Shown here: positions 17,481-27,021 of the stretch, piece by piece
How positions within the stretch are numbered: position 1 is the stretch's first letter
Layout: every line of letters starts with the position of its first letter
DNA from: Saprospiraceae bacterium
GTDB taxonomy: Bacteria > Bacteroidota > Bacteroidia > Chitinophagales > Saprospiraceae
Assembly (NCBI GenBank): GCA_016716335.1
Contig: JADJWN010000002.1
Location: 124,001-188,000, forward strand
Length of the DNA stretch: 64,000 bases
Direction: 5' to 3'
Notes under the pieces: generated by a model
Told to the model about the DNA's origin: nothing
Databases searched by the model: none
Seen by the model: the letters and a program-made list of their open reading frames with translations, nothing else
Program-made: the position numbers and the translations under genes

Positions 17481-18104
17481 ATGGGTATCACTGAGAGAAA
17501 GGAAAGAGAAAAGCAGGAGCTCAAGGAGTTGATTCTCCTCAAGGCTAAAGAAATACTGATGCGTGAAGGTCAGGAAAAGATGTCCATCCGCCGCATTGCG
17601 CAGGAAGCAGAGTACAGTCCGGCCACTATTTATCTGTATTTTCAGGATAAAGACGAGATACTCCATGAGTTGATGGAGATGGGATTCGGGCTGATGAACA
17701 AACATATGGATGCGGCCTTCGCCGAAGAAAATCCGGTCATGAGAATCAGAAAAATCGGGGAGGCGTACGTGGATTTCGGACTGAAACACAAAGATTGGTA
17801 TGATCTTATGTTTGTGTCACAACAACCGATGAATCACATAGAACGGTGCAAAGAACAATGGGGGCACGGTCTCGGGCTTTTTGAATATCTGTCAGCTACC
17901 TGTGCCGAAGCCGTAGCCGGACATGGTGATATGCCGATATCAGAGCCCAGAATCATGGCACTCACTCTTTGGGCGCATGTACATGGTCTGGTGATGCTGG
18001 CGCATGCACAGCGTCTGGATGTAGTGGAAAAAGAGCAGACTCAAAGACTCATCGCAGGAGCTATGGATGGCATGATGCACATGATGTTTCCTTACCATAA
18101 TTAA
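17481..18104 (+). CDS. TetR/AcrR-family regulator of the RND efflux operon
   Basis: 207 residues with an N-terminal HTH (KEILMREGQEKMSIRRIAQE, AEYSPATIYLYFQDKDEILH) and a WHG/TetR_C-type ligand-binding domain (KDWYDLMFVSQQP, ALTLWAHVHGLVMLA). It is followed 6 bp later by the tolC-type gene and heads a TetR-TolC-adaptor-RND operon, which it most likely represses until a toxic ligand binds. Confidence 0.92.
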   Translation: MGITERKEREKQELKELILLKAKEILMREGQEKMSIRRIAQEAEYSPATIYLYFQDKDEILHELMEMGFGLMNKHMDAAFAEENPVMRIRKIGEAYVDFGLKHKDWYDLMFVSQQPMNHIERCKEQWGHGLGLFEYLSATCAEAVAGHGDMPISEPRIMALTLWAHVHGLVMLAHAQRLDVVEKEQTQRLIAGAMDGMMHMMFPYHN

Positions 18105-18110
18105 AACAGA

Positions 18111-19487
18111 ATGAATCAACTTAATCGTATGTATAATATCAGTCCCAGGAAGAATATCGAAAAAATATGGTGTCTTGCGTTGCTGCTTCTTTTCGGAAGA
18201 TTTGCCATCGCTCAGAGTCCGGACGAACTGATCCGGGCAGCCTGGCAGCACGATGCCCGCCTTGCTGCCTCCCGCTTCGAATTGAAAGCTGCGGAGTCTG
18301 CCATACTTGAAGCCAGATCCATGTACGGGCCTTCTGTATCTTTCGGTACCCAATATACCAGAGCAGCTGGAGGCCGTGTCATAGAAGTGCCAATTGGCGA
18401 TATTGTCAATCCGGTATATGCCACCTTAAATGCTTTGACCCAGAGCAATATGTTTCCCGTATTGCAAAATGAGAAGACCTACTTTTTGCCGGATAATTTT
18501 TATGACAGCAGATTTCGGATTCAGCAGGCTATATATTATCCGGATCTTGAAATTAATAAGTTGGTCAGGACTGAGCAAAGGAATCTCAAAGAGCTTGAGA
18601 TCAGATCCTATAAAAGATTGCTGTCTAAAGAAGTGATGCAGGCTTACTATGGTGCACAGTCAGCTGCCGGAGTGCTGAGTATTCTGAAGACCTCCGGAGA
18701 ATTGCTGCTGGAAGTCAGAAAACTGACCGAAAGTATGATCCGCAATGGAGTAGCATTACCCGCCACATTGTACAGAATCAACAGCGATATCGCCGATCTG
18801 GATATTAAAATCAGAGATGCAGAAAACAATGTGGAAAATGTCAAAGCTTATCTGAAATACCTGACAGGCAAAGATGTCATATCATTGATGCCTTCCGAAC
18901 AGATGGAACTGCCATTCCTCGCCAAAGATGAAGATAGTAATACCCGGGAGGAGCTCCAACAAATTGATAAGGCTATTACACTGCAGCAGCTCTCTCTCAA
19001 AAATGAGGAGAATTTTTACAAACCCCGCATTGGTGCTGTGCTTGATCTGGGTTCACAGGCTTTTGACTTTGGCTGGGCGCCTTATGTCTTGCTGGGATTA
19101 AACATTGAGATGAACCTCTACGATTCCGGTAAGAATAAAAACCGGAGGTCACAGGTCCGGTCATCCATAGAGGCCGCAGAGCATCAGAAATTACACCTCG
19201 CCAGACAACTGGATCTTCAAAAGTCCAATGCTGAACGGTCTTACGCCACTGCCCTTGCTAAAATCCGAGCATTCACCCCTAAATTGGAGGCTGCCGAGCG
19301 GACATACAAAGATATATTCAATGCATATAAAGCAGGCTCGGCAGGATACCTCGAGATGCTGGATGCCAGAACCAATCTCACCACTACCCGCCTGGAACAG
19401 AATCTTTACACCTATGATGCCTGGATGAAATATGCAGAATGGATTTATGTCACGGCATCCTATCCGGTGGACACTGACGGTAATTGA
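18111..19487 (+). CDS. TolC-family outer-membrane channel of the RND efflux operon
   Basis: 458 residues with a signal peptide ending around FAIAQS, then the two OEP domains (IRAAWQHDARLAASRFELKA; a final helix AYKAGSAGYLEMLDARTNLT). This is the outer-membrane part of a tripartite pump. Tight spacing (6 bp upstream, 28 bp downstream) places it in the operon. Confidence 0.92.
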   Translation: MNQLNRMYNISPRKNIEKIWCLALLLLFGRFAIAQSPDELIRAAWQHDARLAASRFELKAAESAILEARSMYGPSVSFGTQYTRAAGGRVIEVPIGDIVNPVYATLNALTQSNMFPVLQNEKTYFLPDNFYDSRFRIQQAIYYPDLEINKLVRTEQRNLKELEIRSYKRLLSKEVMQAYYGAQSAAGVLSILKTSGELLLEVRKLTESMIRNGVALPATLYRINSDIADLDIKIRDAENNVENVKAYLKYLTGKDVISLMPSEQMELPFLAKDEDSNTREELQQIDKAITLQQLSLKNEENFYKPRIGAVLDLGSQAFDFGWAPYVLLGLNIEMNLYDSGKNKNRRSQVRSSIEAAEHQKLHLARQLDLQKSNAERSYATALAKIRAFTPKLEAAERTYKDIFNAYKAGSAGYLEMLDARTNLTTTRLEQNLYTYDAWMKYAEWIYVTASYPVDTDGN

Positions 19488-19515
19488 TTTTTTATAAATT
19501 TTTCAATCTTAATAC

Positions 19516-20565
19516 ATGAAAACACACTTCCTCATCATAGCCGCTTTCATGCTGGCTTCATGTAAAAACAATAGTAAAGAGTCTGCCAAAGACCCGGTAC
19601 GTGAGTCTGGGAGCGGATTGACTCATGTCAAAGTGGAGAAAGTAAGTACGGATGTCAACGTGCCTCAGATCAGGGCACTCGGTATTATCATGAGTGAGAG
19701 TGAGGCCAAGCCTTCTTTTAAGACAGGCGGTATCATCCGGCAGTGCTACTTCAGAGAGGGCAGCACCGTAAAAAAGGGGCAGCTGCTGGCTACACTGGTG
19801 ATGACAGAAATCAATGCACAGGTTACACAGGCTGAAGAAGCCTTTGCCAAGGCAGAAAGGGATTACAGACGGGTGCAGAATCTGTATGCAGACAGTGTAG
19901 CCACCCTGGAGCAATTGCAGAATGTCAAAACAGCATACGAGGTCAGCGGTAAAACACTCGAAATTGCCCGCTTCAATCAAAGTCAGAGTGAAGTGAGAGC
20001 TCCCATCCACGGCAGAGTGGTAAAACAGATGTTGTATGAGGGTGAAATCGCCGGTCCGGGTATGCCTGTCTGTTATATCATGGGCACAGGCAGCAAAGAC
20101 TGGAAAGTCGTGGTTGGACTCAATGACAGGGACTGGGCAAAAGTATCCAAAGGAGACAAAGCCGAAGTACAGTTTGATGCTTATCCGGGCCGGCATTATA
20201 AAGCAGTTGTCACCGAAAAAGCGGCATATTCGGCAGGCAATGCCGGTACACTGGATGTCACTTTAAAGCTCCTTGAACAACCCGCTGACCTGGCGGCAGG
20301 ATTAGCTGCCGATGTCAGTTTTAATATGCCGGCAAGACAAGCAGCAAGAGTGGTCCCTGTGGAAGCATTGGTAAAAACCAACGGAAAATCTTCCTGGGTT
20401 TACACGGTGGATAATGGCGTGGCCAGGGCGATACCGGTGAGGTTGGGAGAGCTGCGGGGCAACAAGGTGGAGATCATACAGGGCCTCGAAGGAGTAGATG
20501 AAGTCATTACCATCGGCTCTGTGTACATAGAAGATGGAGAGCGGGTAGAAGTAAGCAGAAATTAA
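19516..20565 (+). CDS. RND periplasmic adaptor (MFP) lipoprotein
   Basis: 349 residues. The lipobox MLASC gives a lipid-anchored N-terminus at Cys17. Domains: lipoyl halves (GGIIRQCYFREGSTVKKGQL and VRAPIHGRVVKQMLYEGEIA), a short helical hairpin, a beta-barrel (DKAEVQFDAYPGRHYKAVVT) and a membrane-proximal domain (VVPVEALVKTNGKSSWVYTV). It links the RND pump to TolC; 21 bp before the pump gene. Confidence 0.93.
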   Translation: MKTHFLIIAAFMLASCKNNSKESAKDPVRESGSGLTHVKVEKVSTDVNVPQIRALGIIMSESEAKPSFKTGGIIRQCYFREGSTVKKGQLLATLVMTEINAQVTQAEEAFAKAERDYRRVQNLYADSVATLEQLQNVKTAYEVSGKTLEIARFNQSQSEVRAPIHGRVVKQMLYEGEIAGPGMPVCYIMGTGSKDWKVVVGLNDRDWAKVSKGDKAEVQFDAYPGRHYKAVVTEKAAYSAGNAGTLDVTLKLLEQPADLAAGLAADVSFNMPARQAARVVPVEALVKTNGKSSWVYTVDNGVARAIPVRLGELRGNKVEIIQGLEGVDEVITIGSVYIEDGERVEVSRN

Positions 20566-20586
20566 TCCACCCCAAAACCTCAGATT

Positions 20587-22437
20587 ATGAATTTCAATGC
20601 ATTTTTTGTACGCAATTATCAGTTTACCCTGATCATTTTTGTAGCTGCGGTATTGCTGGGTCTCAATTCGCTGTTCAATATGCCGAGAGCAGAAGATCCT
20701 CCATTTGGTGCACCTATATTCACCATAGTCGCTGTGTATCCCGGTACTTCTCCCACCGATATGGAAGAACTGGTAGTGGATGTCATAGAGGAAGAACTGT
20801 ACAAGCTGGCGGATATTAAAAAAATCAACACTACCATCAAGGACGGATTGATGGTGATGCTCGTGGAATTCAATTTCGGCGTAGATGTGGAGGCCAAAAA
20901 CAATGATGTGATCCGTGAAGTGAACAAGCTCAGACCACGCCTGCCCGATGGTATGATTACCCTTGATATCAATAAGGCAGCAAGCAGTGATGTTGCCATA
21001 TTGCAGACTGCCATTATCTCTGAGACGGCATCTATGCAGCAGATGAAATCACTGGCCGAAGAGCTGGAAAAAGACATCGAGCGTATCCGGGACATCAAAT
21101 GGGTGGAAATACAGGGCGAAGCTTCAGAAAAAATCAGAATTGAGCTGGATCTGGATAAAATGGCTGCCCGTAAGCTGGGATTGAATCAGGTGATAGGATT
21201 GATACAGGCCAACAACATCAATATACCTGGTGGAGACATCGATCTGGGCAAAAGAAAATTTAATATTAAGACACTTGGCACCTACAAAACGGTAGATGAT
21301 ATCAAAAATACAGTAATCAATACCACCAAAGAGGGCAAAATCACATACCTCAGGGATGTGGCCGATGTATATGTCACAGACAGCGAAAGAGACCACATCA
21401 CAAGGTACAATGGCAGAAGGGCCATATGGCTCGTCACTGCGCTGAAGGATAAGAGAAACATCATTCATACCAGAAAGCAGGTTCAGGCAGTTTTTGATCA
21501 GTATGCCGGCAAGCTTCCTTCGCATATTCAGATCGAGCATGCCTTTGATCAGGAGACCGGGGTTAGAAAACGCCTGGCCGGATTGGGAAAGGACTTTCTG
21601 ATAGCCATCGGGCTGGTGCTGCTTACCTTGCTGCCTCTGGGTACAAGAGCCTCACTGGTGGTGATGATATCCATTCCTCTGTCACTCAGCATCGGGATAT
21701 TTTTACTGGATGTATTGGGTTATACGCTCAATCAGCTGAGTATTGTGGGCATGGTGGTTGCCCTGGGATTGCTGGTGGATGACAGTATAGTCGTGGTAGA
21801 AAACATAGAGCGCTATATGCGTCAGGGTATTTCAGCCCGGCAGGCAGCCATATCTGCCACCAACCACATCCTCGTAGCTATCATTGGTTGCACTATGACA
21901 CTGATATTTGCCTTCCTGCCGTTAGCCAATCTGCCGGAGGGATCGGGAGATTTTATCAGATCCCTGCCCATGGCCGTGATGCTTACCGTGCTGGCCTCCT
22001 TGTTTGTCTCTGTCACTATCATACCCTTCCTTTCGTCCATTTTGCTCAAAGCGCATGAAAAGGACAGTCATGGAGAAGGCAATTTTTTCTTCCGTGCTTT
22101 CAAGACTTATGTCAATGCTCCCTATCAGAGACTACTCGTATGGTGTATGGCCCATCCTTACCGGACATTGATGGCGGCTGCCGCTATCTTCGGAGCTTCG
22201 CTAATGCTCATTCCGGTGCTGGGATTTTCGCTCTTTCCTGCCTCAGAAAAACCCATTCTCTATGTGGATATCAACACAGAGCCGGGCAGCAATATCTACC
22301 ATACAGACAGGGTGGTAAGAAAAATTGAGCAGGTCATACTTCAGAAGCCTGAAGTGCAGCGTATCAGCAGCAATGTAGGTAAGGGAAATCCCCGGATTTA
22401 TTACAATGAATTCCAAAAACAGATGCAGAGAATGTAA
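20587..22437 (+). CDS. RND multidrug-efflux pump (AcrB/HAE1 type), N-terminal 60% before a frameshift
   Basis: 616 codons of an inner-membrane proton-driven pump: TM1 (FVRNYQFTLIIFVAAVLLGL), the porter domain (FTIVAVYPGTSPTDMEELVV), the proton-relay motif GLLVDDSIVVVEN at about 395-407, and TM helices up to the second porter half. It ends wrongly as NEFQKQMQRM. The true continuation NE-IPKTDAENVSQIMIFLRD is in another frame from 22410, so one base (an A in GAAATTCC) seems to be missing near 22407-22412. Together with the next segment it makes a full-length pump of about 1,020 residues. Confidence 0.9.
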   Translation: MNFNAFFVRNYQFTLIIFVAAVLLGLNSLFNMPRAEDPPFGAPIFTIVAVYPGTSPTDMEELVVDVIEEELYKLADIKKINTTIKDGLMVMLVEFNFGVDVEAKNNDVIREVNKLRPRLPDGMITLDINKAASSDVAILQTAIISETASMQQMKSLAEELEKDIERIRDIKWVEIQGEASEKIRIELDLDKMAARKLGLNQVIGLIQANNINIPGGDIDLGKRKFNIKTLGTYKTVDDIKNTVINTTKEGKITYLRDVADVYVTDSERDHITRYNGRRAIWLVTALKDKRNIIHTRKQVQAVFDQYAGKLPSHIQIEHAFDQETGVRKRLAGLGKDFLIAIGLVLLTLLPLGTRASLVVMISIPLSLSIGIFLLDVLGYTLNQLSIVGMVVALGLLVDDSIVVVENIERYMRQGISARQAAISATNHILVAIIGCTMTLIFAFLPLANLPEGSGDFIRSLPMAVMLTVLASLFVSVTIIPFLSSILLKAHEKDSHGEGNFFFRAFKTYVNAPYQRLLVWCMAHPYRTLMAAAAIFGASLMLIPVLGFSLFPASEKPILYVDINTEPGSNIYHTDRVVRKIEQVILQKPEVQRISSNVGKGNPRIYYNEFQKQMQRM

Positions 22438-22445
22438 GTCAGATC

Positions 22446-23651
22446 ATGATTTTTCTGAGGGATAATGCCACAGTCCCGGAAATAGAAAATTTTGCTCAGA
22501 GCCTCCGTCAGGACCTCAATGGATACCCGGGCACCAGAATCGAGGTCAAAAGATTTCAGCAGGGCCCACCCATTACAGCTCCGATAGAAATGCGCATCAT
22601 CGGGCCTAATCTGGATACTCTCGAAGCATTGAGTACTAAAGTTGAAAATATCATTCGCAGTACAGAAGGTACCATTTATGTCAAAAATGACCTGAAATAC
22701 AAAACGACAGACATCACGATAGAGATAGATCGGGATAAGGCAGGATTGTATGGTATCACTACGGGAGAAATTGCCAAAACGGTGCGTCTGGCTATGGCCG
22801 GTCTGGAGGTCAGCGAACTGCGGACTGACGGGAGTGATGATCTGAAGATGGAAATGACCATTATGCAGAACGGATACAATGCATTGGAAAATTTTGACAG
22901 AATACAGGTCACTTCGTTAAGCGGAGCCTTAGTGCCATTGAAGCAGGTAGCAAAAGTAGATTTTGCCCCTGCACCGCCTCTAATTTTGCATTACAACAAG
23001 GAAAGATACAGCCTGGTAAGCTGTTTTACCGCCCAGGGCTACAACACAGACAGACTGACTACCGCAATTCTGGACAGAATCAACGAAGAAGTCAGGCTGC
23101 CCGAAGGCTACCGGATGAAGGCAGCCGGCGAGAGGGAATCAAGGGAGGAATCCTTCGGTGGCATAGGCACGATCATTATCCTGACGGTCTTCGGACTCCT
23201 GGGCATTCTGATTCTGGAGTTTAAAACCATCAAATCCACGCTGATTGTACTTAGTGTGATCCCTCTTGGAATGGTCGGTGCCTTATGTGCCCTGTATCTT
23301 ACCGGCGAAAATCTGTCATTTGTAGCCACCGTCGGTATCATTGCACTGGCAGGAATAGAGATTAAAAACTCCATTCTCCTAGTGGACTATACCAATGCTC
23401 TGAGAGCCAAAGGTGTCTCACTGTACGAAGCGGTGATGGATGGAGCCGAGACCCGCTTTTTGCCTATCCTGCTTACTGCACTGACAGCGATAGGAGGCCT
23501 CACACCCTTGTTTCTGGAGCGTTCACCACTCATAAGTCCTCTGGCCATTGTGATTATCGGTGGGCTGATCAGCTCAATTTTGCTGGGCAGACTGGTGACT
23601 CCTGTACTGTATTATCTATTGCCTCCTGCGATTCGACCTGCAGAAGATTGA
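22446..23651 (+). CDS. RND efflux pump, C-terminal 40% (same gene as 20587)
   Basis: 401 codons from an internal ATG; the frame is open further upstream to 22410, where it joins the first part. Contents: second porter half (RIEVKRFQQGPPITAPIEMR), then the last six TM helices (LTVFGLLGILILEFKTIKST, ALAGIEIKNSILLVDYTNAL, ALTAIGGLTPLFLERSPLIS). No other damage is seen, so the break is either very recent or a base-call error. As written the pump would not be made. Confidence 0.9.
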   Translation: MIFLRDNATVPEIENFAQSLRQDLNGYPGTRIEVKRFQQGPPITAPIEMRIIGPNLDTLEALSTKVENIIRSTEGTIYVKNDLKYKTTDITIEIDRDKAGLYGITTGEIAKTVRLAMAGLEVSELRTDGSDDLKMEMTIMQNGYNALENFDRIQVTSLSGALVPLKQVAKVDFAPAPPLILHYNKERYSLVSCFTAQGYNTDRLTTAILDRINEEVRLPEGYRMKAAGERESREESFGGIGTIIILTVFGLLGILILEFKTIKSTLIVLSVIPLGMVGALCALYLTGENLSFVATVGIIALAGIEIKNSILLVDYTNALRAKGVSLYEAVMDGAETRFLPILLTALTAIGGLTPLFLERSPLISPLAIVIIGGLISSILLGRLVTPVLYYLLPPAIRPAED

Positions 23652-23756
23652 GATTTATCAGGTGTTTTGTTGCCCGAACGTATGCAGAAATGGTGTAGAT
23701 ATAAAAAAGTGTGGCATAATTTTGGATAAAAAGATACATCATTCATTTAGAATCAT

Positions 23757-23764
23757 TACCTTTG
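23757..23764 (+). promoter_or_regulatory. Candidate -7 element of rplS
   Basis: TACCTTTG matches TAnnTTTG and lies 34 bases before the rplS ATG. The nearest upstream TTTG (23721-23724) is 32 bases away, too far for a normal -33 box, so only the -7 element is supported. Confidence 0.4.
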
Positions 23765-23798
23765 CGCTCCTTTTGATACTAAAGTAAAATTTCAAGTC

Positions 23799-24158
23799 AT
23801 GGATATTATCAAAGCAATACACGAGCAATTGACCCCTAAGAGAGATTTTCCGTCTTTCAGACCGGGTGATAATATAGCGGTAAGTTACAGAATCATTGAA
23901 GGTAACAAGGAGAGAATACAGGTATTCCGCGGGGATGTGATTCAGATCAATGGAGAAGGTGCCACCAAGACCTTTACCGTGAGAAAAATGTCCAACGGTG
24001 TAGGGGTAGAAAGAATAATCCCTTTTGCTTCTCCGGCTATCGCCAGTATCGAAGTGCTGAAAAGAGGTAAGGTGAGAAGAGCCAAGTTGTACTACCTCAG
24101 AGCCCTTACCGGTAAAAAAGCAAAAATCAAGGAAAGAAGATACACAGGTCCCAAATAA
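23799..24158 (+). CDS. rplS: 50S ribosomal protein L19
   Basis: 119 residues, normal length for L19. Family blocks are all present: FRPGDNIAVSYRIIEGNKER, IQVFRGDVIQINGEGATKTF, TVRKMSNGVGVERIIPFASP and KRGKVRRAKLYYLRALTGKKAKIKERR (split across positions about 88-115). It lies at the 30S/50S interface. Monocistronic here, with its own terminator at 24179. Confidence 0.98.
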   Translation: MDIIKAIHEQLTPKRDFPSFRPGDNIAVSYRIIEGNKERIQVFRGDVIQINGEGATKTFTVRKMSNGVGVERIIPFASPAIASIEVLKRGKVRRAKLYYLRALTGKKAKIKERRYTGPK

Positions 24159-24178
24159 GATTTTGGGGTTCGGATTAT

Positions 24179-24222
24179 CGATAAAGGGATATGTTCAGGT
24201 GGATATATCCCTTTATTTTTTG
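24179..24222 (+). terminator. Rho-independent terminator after rplS
   Basis: ATAAAGGGATAT pairs with ATATCCCTTTAT around a GTTCAGGTGGAT-type loop, followed by T6. It lies 22 bases after the rplS stop; A-rich on the other side, so it may also stop the convergent lipoprotein gene. Confidence 0.85.
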
Positions 24223-24237
24223 CGTTCTGTCTCCTGA

Positions 24238-24945
24238 TCAGTTGAGATTCAATCCAAAGGCAAGCCCTGCCCAGGGTTTGTAGTGATAAATCCAGGAAGA
24301 TTTATACCGGTCTGTCAATGCATCCACTCCTATCGTGATACCAACCGTAAAGTTATTTACCCCGATGATGCCCGCAAATCCATTGGACCATATGATACCC
24401 TCATAATCCACGGATGCGCCTGCCGTAAATTCATTGACCCATGTGTTGCCGAATCCGGAAAAAACACCCATGGAGAAACCCAGATGATCCACAGACCGGG
24501 TAGCCGTACCCAATGGAGTAGCGTTGTAGCGTACATCAAATATATCCTTGCGGTATCCCAGAAACAAGGCGCCGTTTATCGAGGTATTCAGCTGGGCAGG
24601 AATATGGCCGACTTCCGGACGGAATTTGAAAGGTATGGTCAGGAAATCTATATCAAAACTGTGTTTTTCAAAAGAAGTAGCAAGCAGTCCTGCCCCTTCT
24701 ATCTCCGGTGGATAAGTCTGAAATGCCTCGACATTTACGTCTGCTGTCTTTTTGTCTTTGGCAAAAACCGGATGTATCCTGAGGTCATTATCTGTGATAT
24801 CCACATAGACTTTATATTGCAATTTGCCGATTTCCTGTTCATAAAATCCGTCCTGAAAGTCATATTTTGCCGTCTTCTGAAATAGCTTGCAGGAAGATAA
24901 AAGCGTGATCAGGATGAATACCGGCAATATACTTTTTGATTCCAT
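24238..24945 (-). CDS. Envelope lipoprotein of unknown function, probably beta-barrel-like
   Basis: The chosen start MESKSILPVFILITLLSSCK gives a lipoprotein signal with lipobox LLSSC; longer frames up to 24993 would bury it. The 235-residue product has alternating hydrophobic strands and a C-terminal GLAFGLNLN ending in an aromatic-rich strand (YHYKPWAGLAFGL), similar to outer-membrane barrel proteins. No named family recognised. Convergent with rplS. Confidence 0.65.
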   Translation of the reverse strand: MESKSILPVFILITLLSSCKLFQKTAKYDFQDGFYEQEIGKLQYKVYVDITDNDLRIHPVFAKDKKTADVNVEAFQTYPPEIEGAGLLATSFEKHSFDIDFLTIPFKFRPEVGHIPAQLNTSINGALFLGYRKDIFDVRYNATPLGTATRSVDHLGFSMGVFSGFGNTWVNEFTAGASVDYEGIIWSNGFAGIIGVNNFTVGITIGVDALTDRYKSSWIYHYKPWAGLAFGLNLN

Positions 24946-25132
24946 GCTTTTTGATTGTAAAGATAATACCGGCATTGACCAATTGTATTGCATTGAAATA
25001 TATTATTCCGCATCGAAGTCTCTCTAAGTAAGCATGGACTTTCCTGCGGGCTTTGAGTATTCGATAATTCATAACCGATAATCCAACAAAAAGAGATTCT
25101 CTGCGTTTTTAGAAATGACAAACTCAAAATGC

Positions 25133-25714
25133 ATGAAATCAAACCATTGGACCGTCCTGCTTTGTCTTGTGATATTGATGGCTGTTTTTTCAGAGGCCGG
25201 GGCACAGAGTACGAGGAAGCGCACTAACAAAAGAACAGAGAAAAAGGAGGTAAAAAAGAAAGAAACTGAAAATGAAGTGAATTTTTTCAGGGATCAGATG
25301 ATATATGAAATCCGGTTGGGCAATCTGGGTTTTTTCAACGGATTTTCCATTTCTACCAAGCTGAATGCAGGCTATCGCATCAGTGACCACTTTGCTGCAG
25401 GTATAGGTGGTAAGTTTTATTACGATCAGTTTATTCAGAGAGGAGCTCCGGATATTTCCTATTTTGACCGCGGGATTTTTGGATGGGCCCGTGGGAAAGT
25501 ATCACAGGAAATTTACATACAGGCCGAATATGGCAACATGTATTATGACAGATGGGAGACTTCTGTCAGGACTCCATTAATTGGTGCCGGATATATGAGC
25601 GGCTTTGGCAGGTGGAAATTCGGCCTTGAGCTCATGTATATCATCAATGACACGGCACGTGACCTTCAGGGCAGCGTGGTGGAGTATTGGGTAGGCGCCT
25701 CCTACAACTTTTAA
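25133..25714 (+). CDS. Exported barrel-like protein of unknown function
   Basis: Starting at MKSNHWTVLLCLVILMAVFS gives a normal signal peptide (cleavage after EAGA-Q); an ATG at 25115 only adds MTNSKC. A very basic linker (RKRTNKRTEKKEVKKKE) is followed by about 140 residues of amphipathic strands ending YWVGASYNF, the usual C-terminal strand of an outer-membrane barrel. Function unknown. It is the last normal chromosomal gene before the cassette-like array. Confidence 0.7.
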   Translation: MKSNHWTVLLCLVILMAVFSEAGAQSTRKRTNKRTEKKEVKKKETENEVNFFRDQMIYEIRLGNLGFFNGFSISTKLNAGYRISDHFAAGIGGKFYYDQFIQRGAPDISYFDRGIFGWARGKVSQEIYIQAEYGNMYYDRWETSVRTPLIGAGYMSGFGRWKFGLELMYIINDTARDLQGSVVEYWVGASYNF

Positions 25715-25761
25715 AACCCGAAATCATCCTCCACTTCCTGAGGCTGAAATCCGGAAATTCT

Positions 25762-25966
25762 TTATAACCGGCGTTTGCCTGGATAAGTCGCAGTATATCA
25801 CTAGGGTAGGTTTCAAAAAAACAGTTCATAAATTTGTAAAAGGATAAGAGCAAAACATCCTGCGAGAGGAATGCCAAGGAAAAATCCTGAGCATTCTTTT
25901 CAAAAGGAAGGATTGAGAGTATTTCTGTTTGCCTTGCAGGAGATTACATAGGAACGGCTGTTATGC
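25762..25966 (-). repeat. attC-like site S0, distal end of the cassette array
   Basis: The outer arms pair imperfectly: TTATAACCGGCGTT (from 25762) against the complement of AACGGCTGTTATGC (to 25966). The right 130 bases (about 25835-25959) are the dispersed 'B' repeat, also found at 26880-27005, 28140-28270, 29753-29883 and 37098-37241, always touching the GTTA core and containing a GGAATGC/GCATTC hairpin. Unlike most others this copy carries no IS end. On the minus strand it follows the antitoxin gene, as an attC follows its cassette gene. Confidence 0.6.
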
Positions 25967-26113
25967 ACTTGGCTTTATTGTCGTCTGTGTCTTGCGTTTC
26001 TTAAAGTATTCTAAAATTTCTTCTTTTGTCATCTTAGATAACTTCTCGCTCAATTTGTCTCTCTGTTGACGCATAAATTTTACAGCGTCAAATGTTTTCT
26101 CATTCGTCTTCAT
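25961..26113 (-). CDS. Small antitoxin-like protein of the PIN pair
   Basis: A 50-residue frame, MKTNEKTFDAVKFMRQQRDK ... MTKEEILEYFKKRKTQTTIKP, of the charged helical type found next to PIN-domain toxins. It overlaps the PIN stop codon by 14 bases, suggesting coupled translation; the order is toxin first. Its own TAA lies inside the GTTATGC core of the adjacent attC-like site. The role is inferred from neighbourhood. Confidence 0.65.
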   Translation of the reverse strand: MKTNEKTFDAVKFMRQQRDKLSEKLSKMTKEEILEYFKKRKTQTTIKPSA

Positions 26114-26564
26114 ATTTTTCAAATTCTCTTGGTGATCGTATTTCTAATTGCTTGTAACCTTTTTTAATATTGATTGAATTGTAACCCCTTATTCTTTCAA
26201 TGTTTACTATGTGTTTGAAGTTCCAACTTATTAAAAAGTCTGCACGGTTTATTGTCGCTAAGGCTATGTGTAAGCAGTCTGCATAACTTGTATACCCCAC
26301 AACTTTTTCGGTAATGTATTCGGTTGCTAATTCAATTGCTTCATCTGTTATTTCAATAAACTCTGTCAGGTCGGCTCTAAGGCTTTTAACAAGTTCTTTT
26401 ACATTTTCAGGTGCGTTTTCAAGTTCGTCCTGTGTAACTGTCTAGTAGAGAATAATGAATTCTCCTTTTTTGATTCTGTCAATCAGAGGAATAGTGTGTT
26501 CTCTGAACTCATCGTCAAAATGTCCCCCGAAAACAGATGTGTCTATGTATAATCTTTGTTTCAA
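26100..26564 (-). pseudogene. PIN-domain (VapC-like) toxin with an in-frame stop
   Basis: From a TTG at 26564 the frame reads LKQRLYIDTSVFGGHFDDEF (first PIN aspartate in YIDTSVFGG) ... GEFIILY, then TAG at 26442-26444, then TVTQDELENAPENVKELVKS ... GYTSYADCLHIALATINRAD (second acidic cluster, ADCLHIALA) ... FLISWNFKHIVN. All PIN blocks are present, so this is one gene with a nonsense codon. Active versions are ribonucleases. With the stop it is probably inactive unless the base call is wrong; the antitoxin frame is intact. Confidence 0.75.
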
Positions 26565-26654
26565 TTTCTTTGTTGTCTTATTGTAATCAAAAATACGATT
26601 TTTGATTGTTCAATCGGTTGGTTTTATGTCTGATTGTTGTCTTTATAGACATGG

Positions 26655-27011
26655 GCATAGCGTCAGACCTTGAAAAAACTCCCCAGCCTGTTCAAAATTA
26701 TCTTTACAAAGATAGGTTTAAAAACATAATCTTTTCATATATTTACAAAAATTATATATGTTGATTTTGAGAGGAGAAGACAGGCATCAGATGCAGTTTT
26801 ACAGTATTAGGGAAGGTATCTTGGAGGGCAATACATTGCTTTTTACAGAAGCATTTGTAGCTTGAATTCAGGCATAAATTTGTTGAAGGATAATTTCAAA
26901 ACATCCTGCGAAAGGAATGCCGGGGAAAAATCCTGAGCAATCTTTTCAAAAGAAAGGATTGAGATTATTTCCGTTTGCTTGGTAGGGGATTAGATAGGAC
27001 CGGCTGATATA
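26655..27011 (-). repeat. Inter-module site S1 (IS1182 left end 'A' plus repeat 'B')
   Basis: After CATAGCGT, the sequence CAGACCTTGAAAAAACT (26664) starts a diverged copy of the IS1182 left end and its first 20-25 transposase codons (MLILRGEDRHQMQFYSIREG), which then stops. The B repeat follows to 27005, ending at the GATATAAGCC core variant. No gene. Confidence 0.75.
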
Positions 27012-27021
27012 AGCCGTTTTT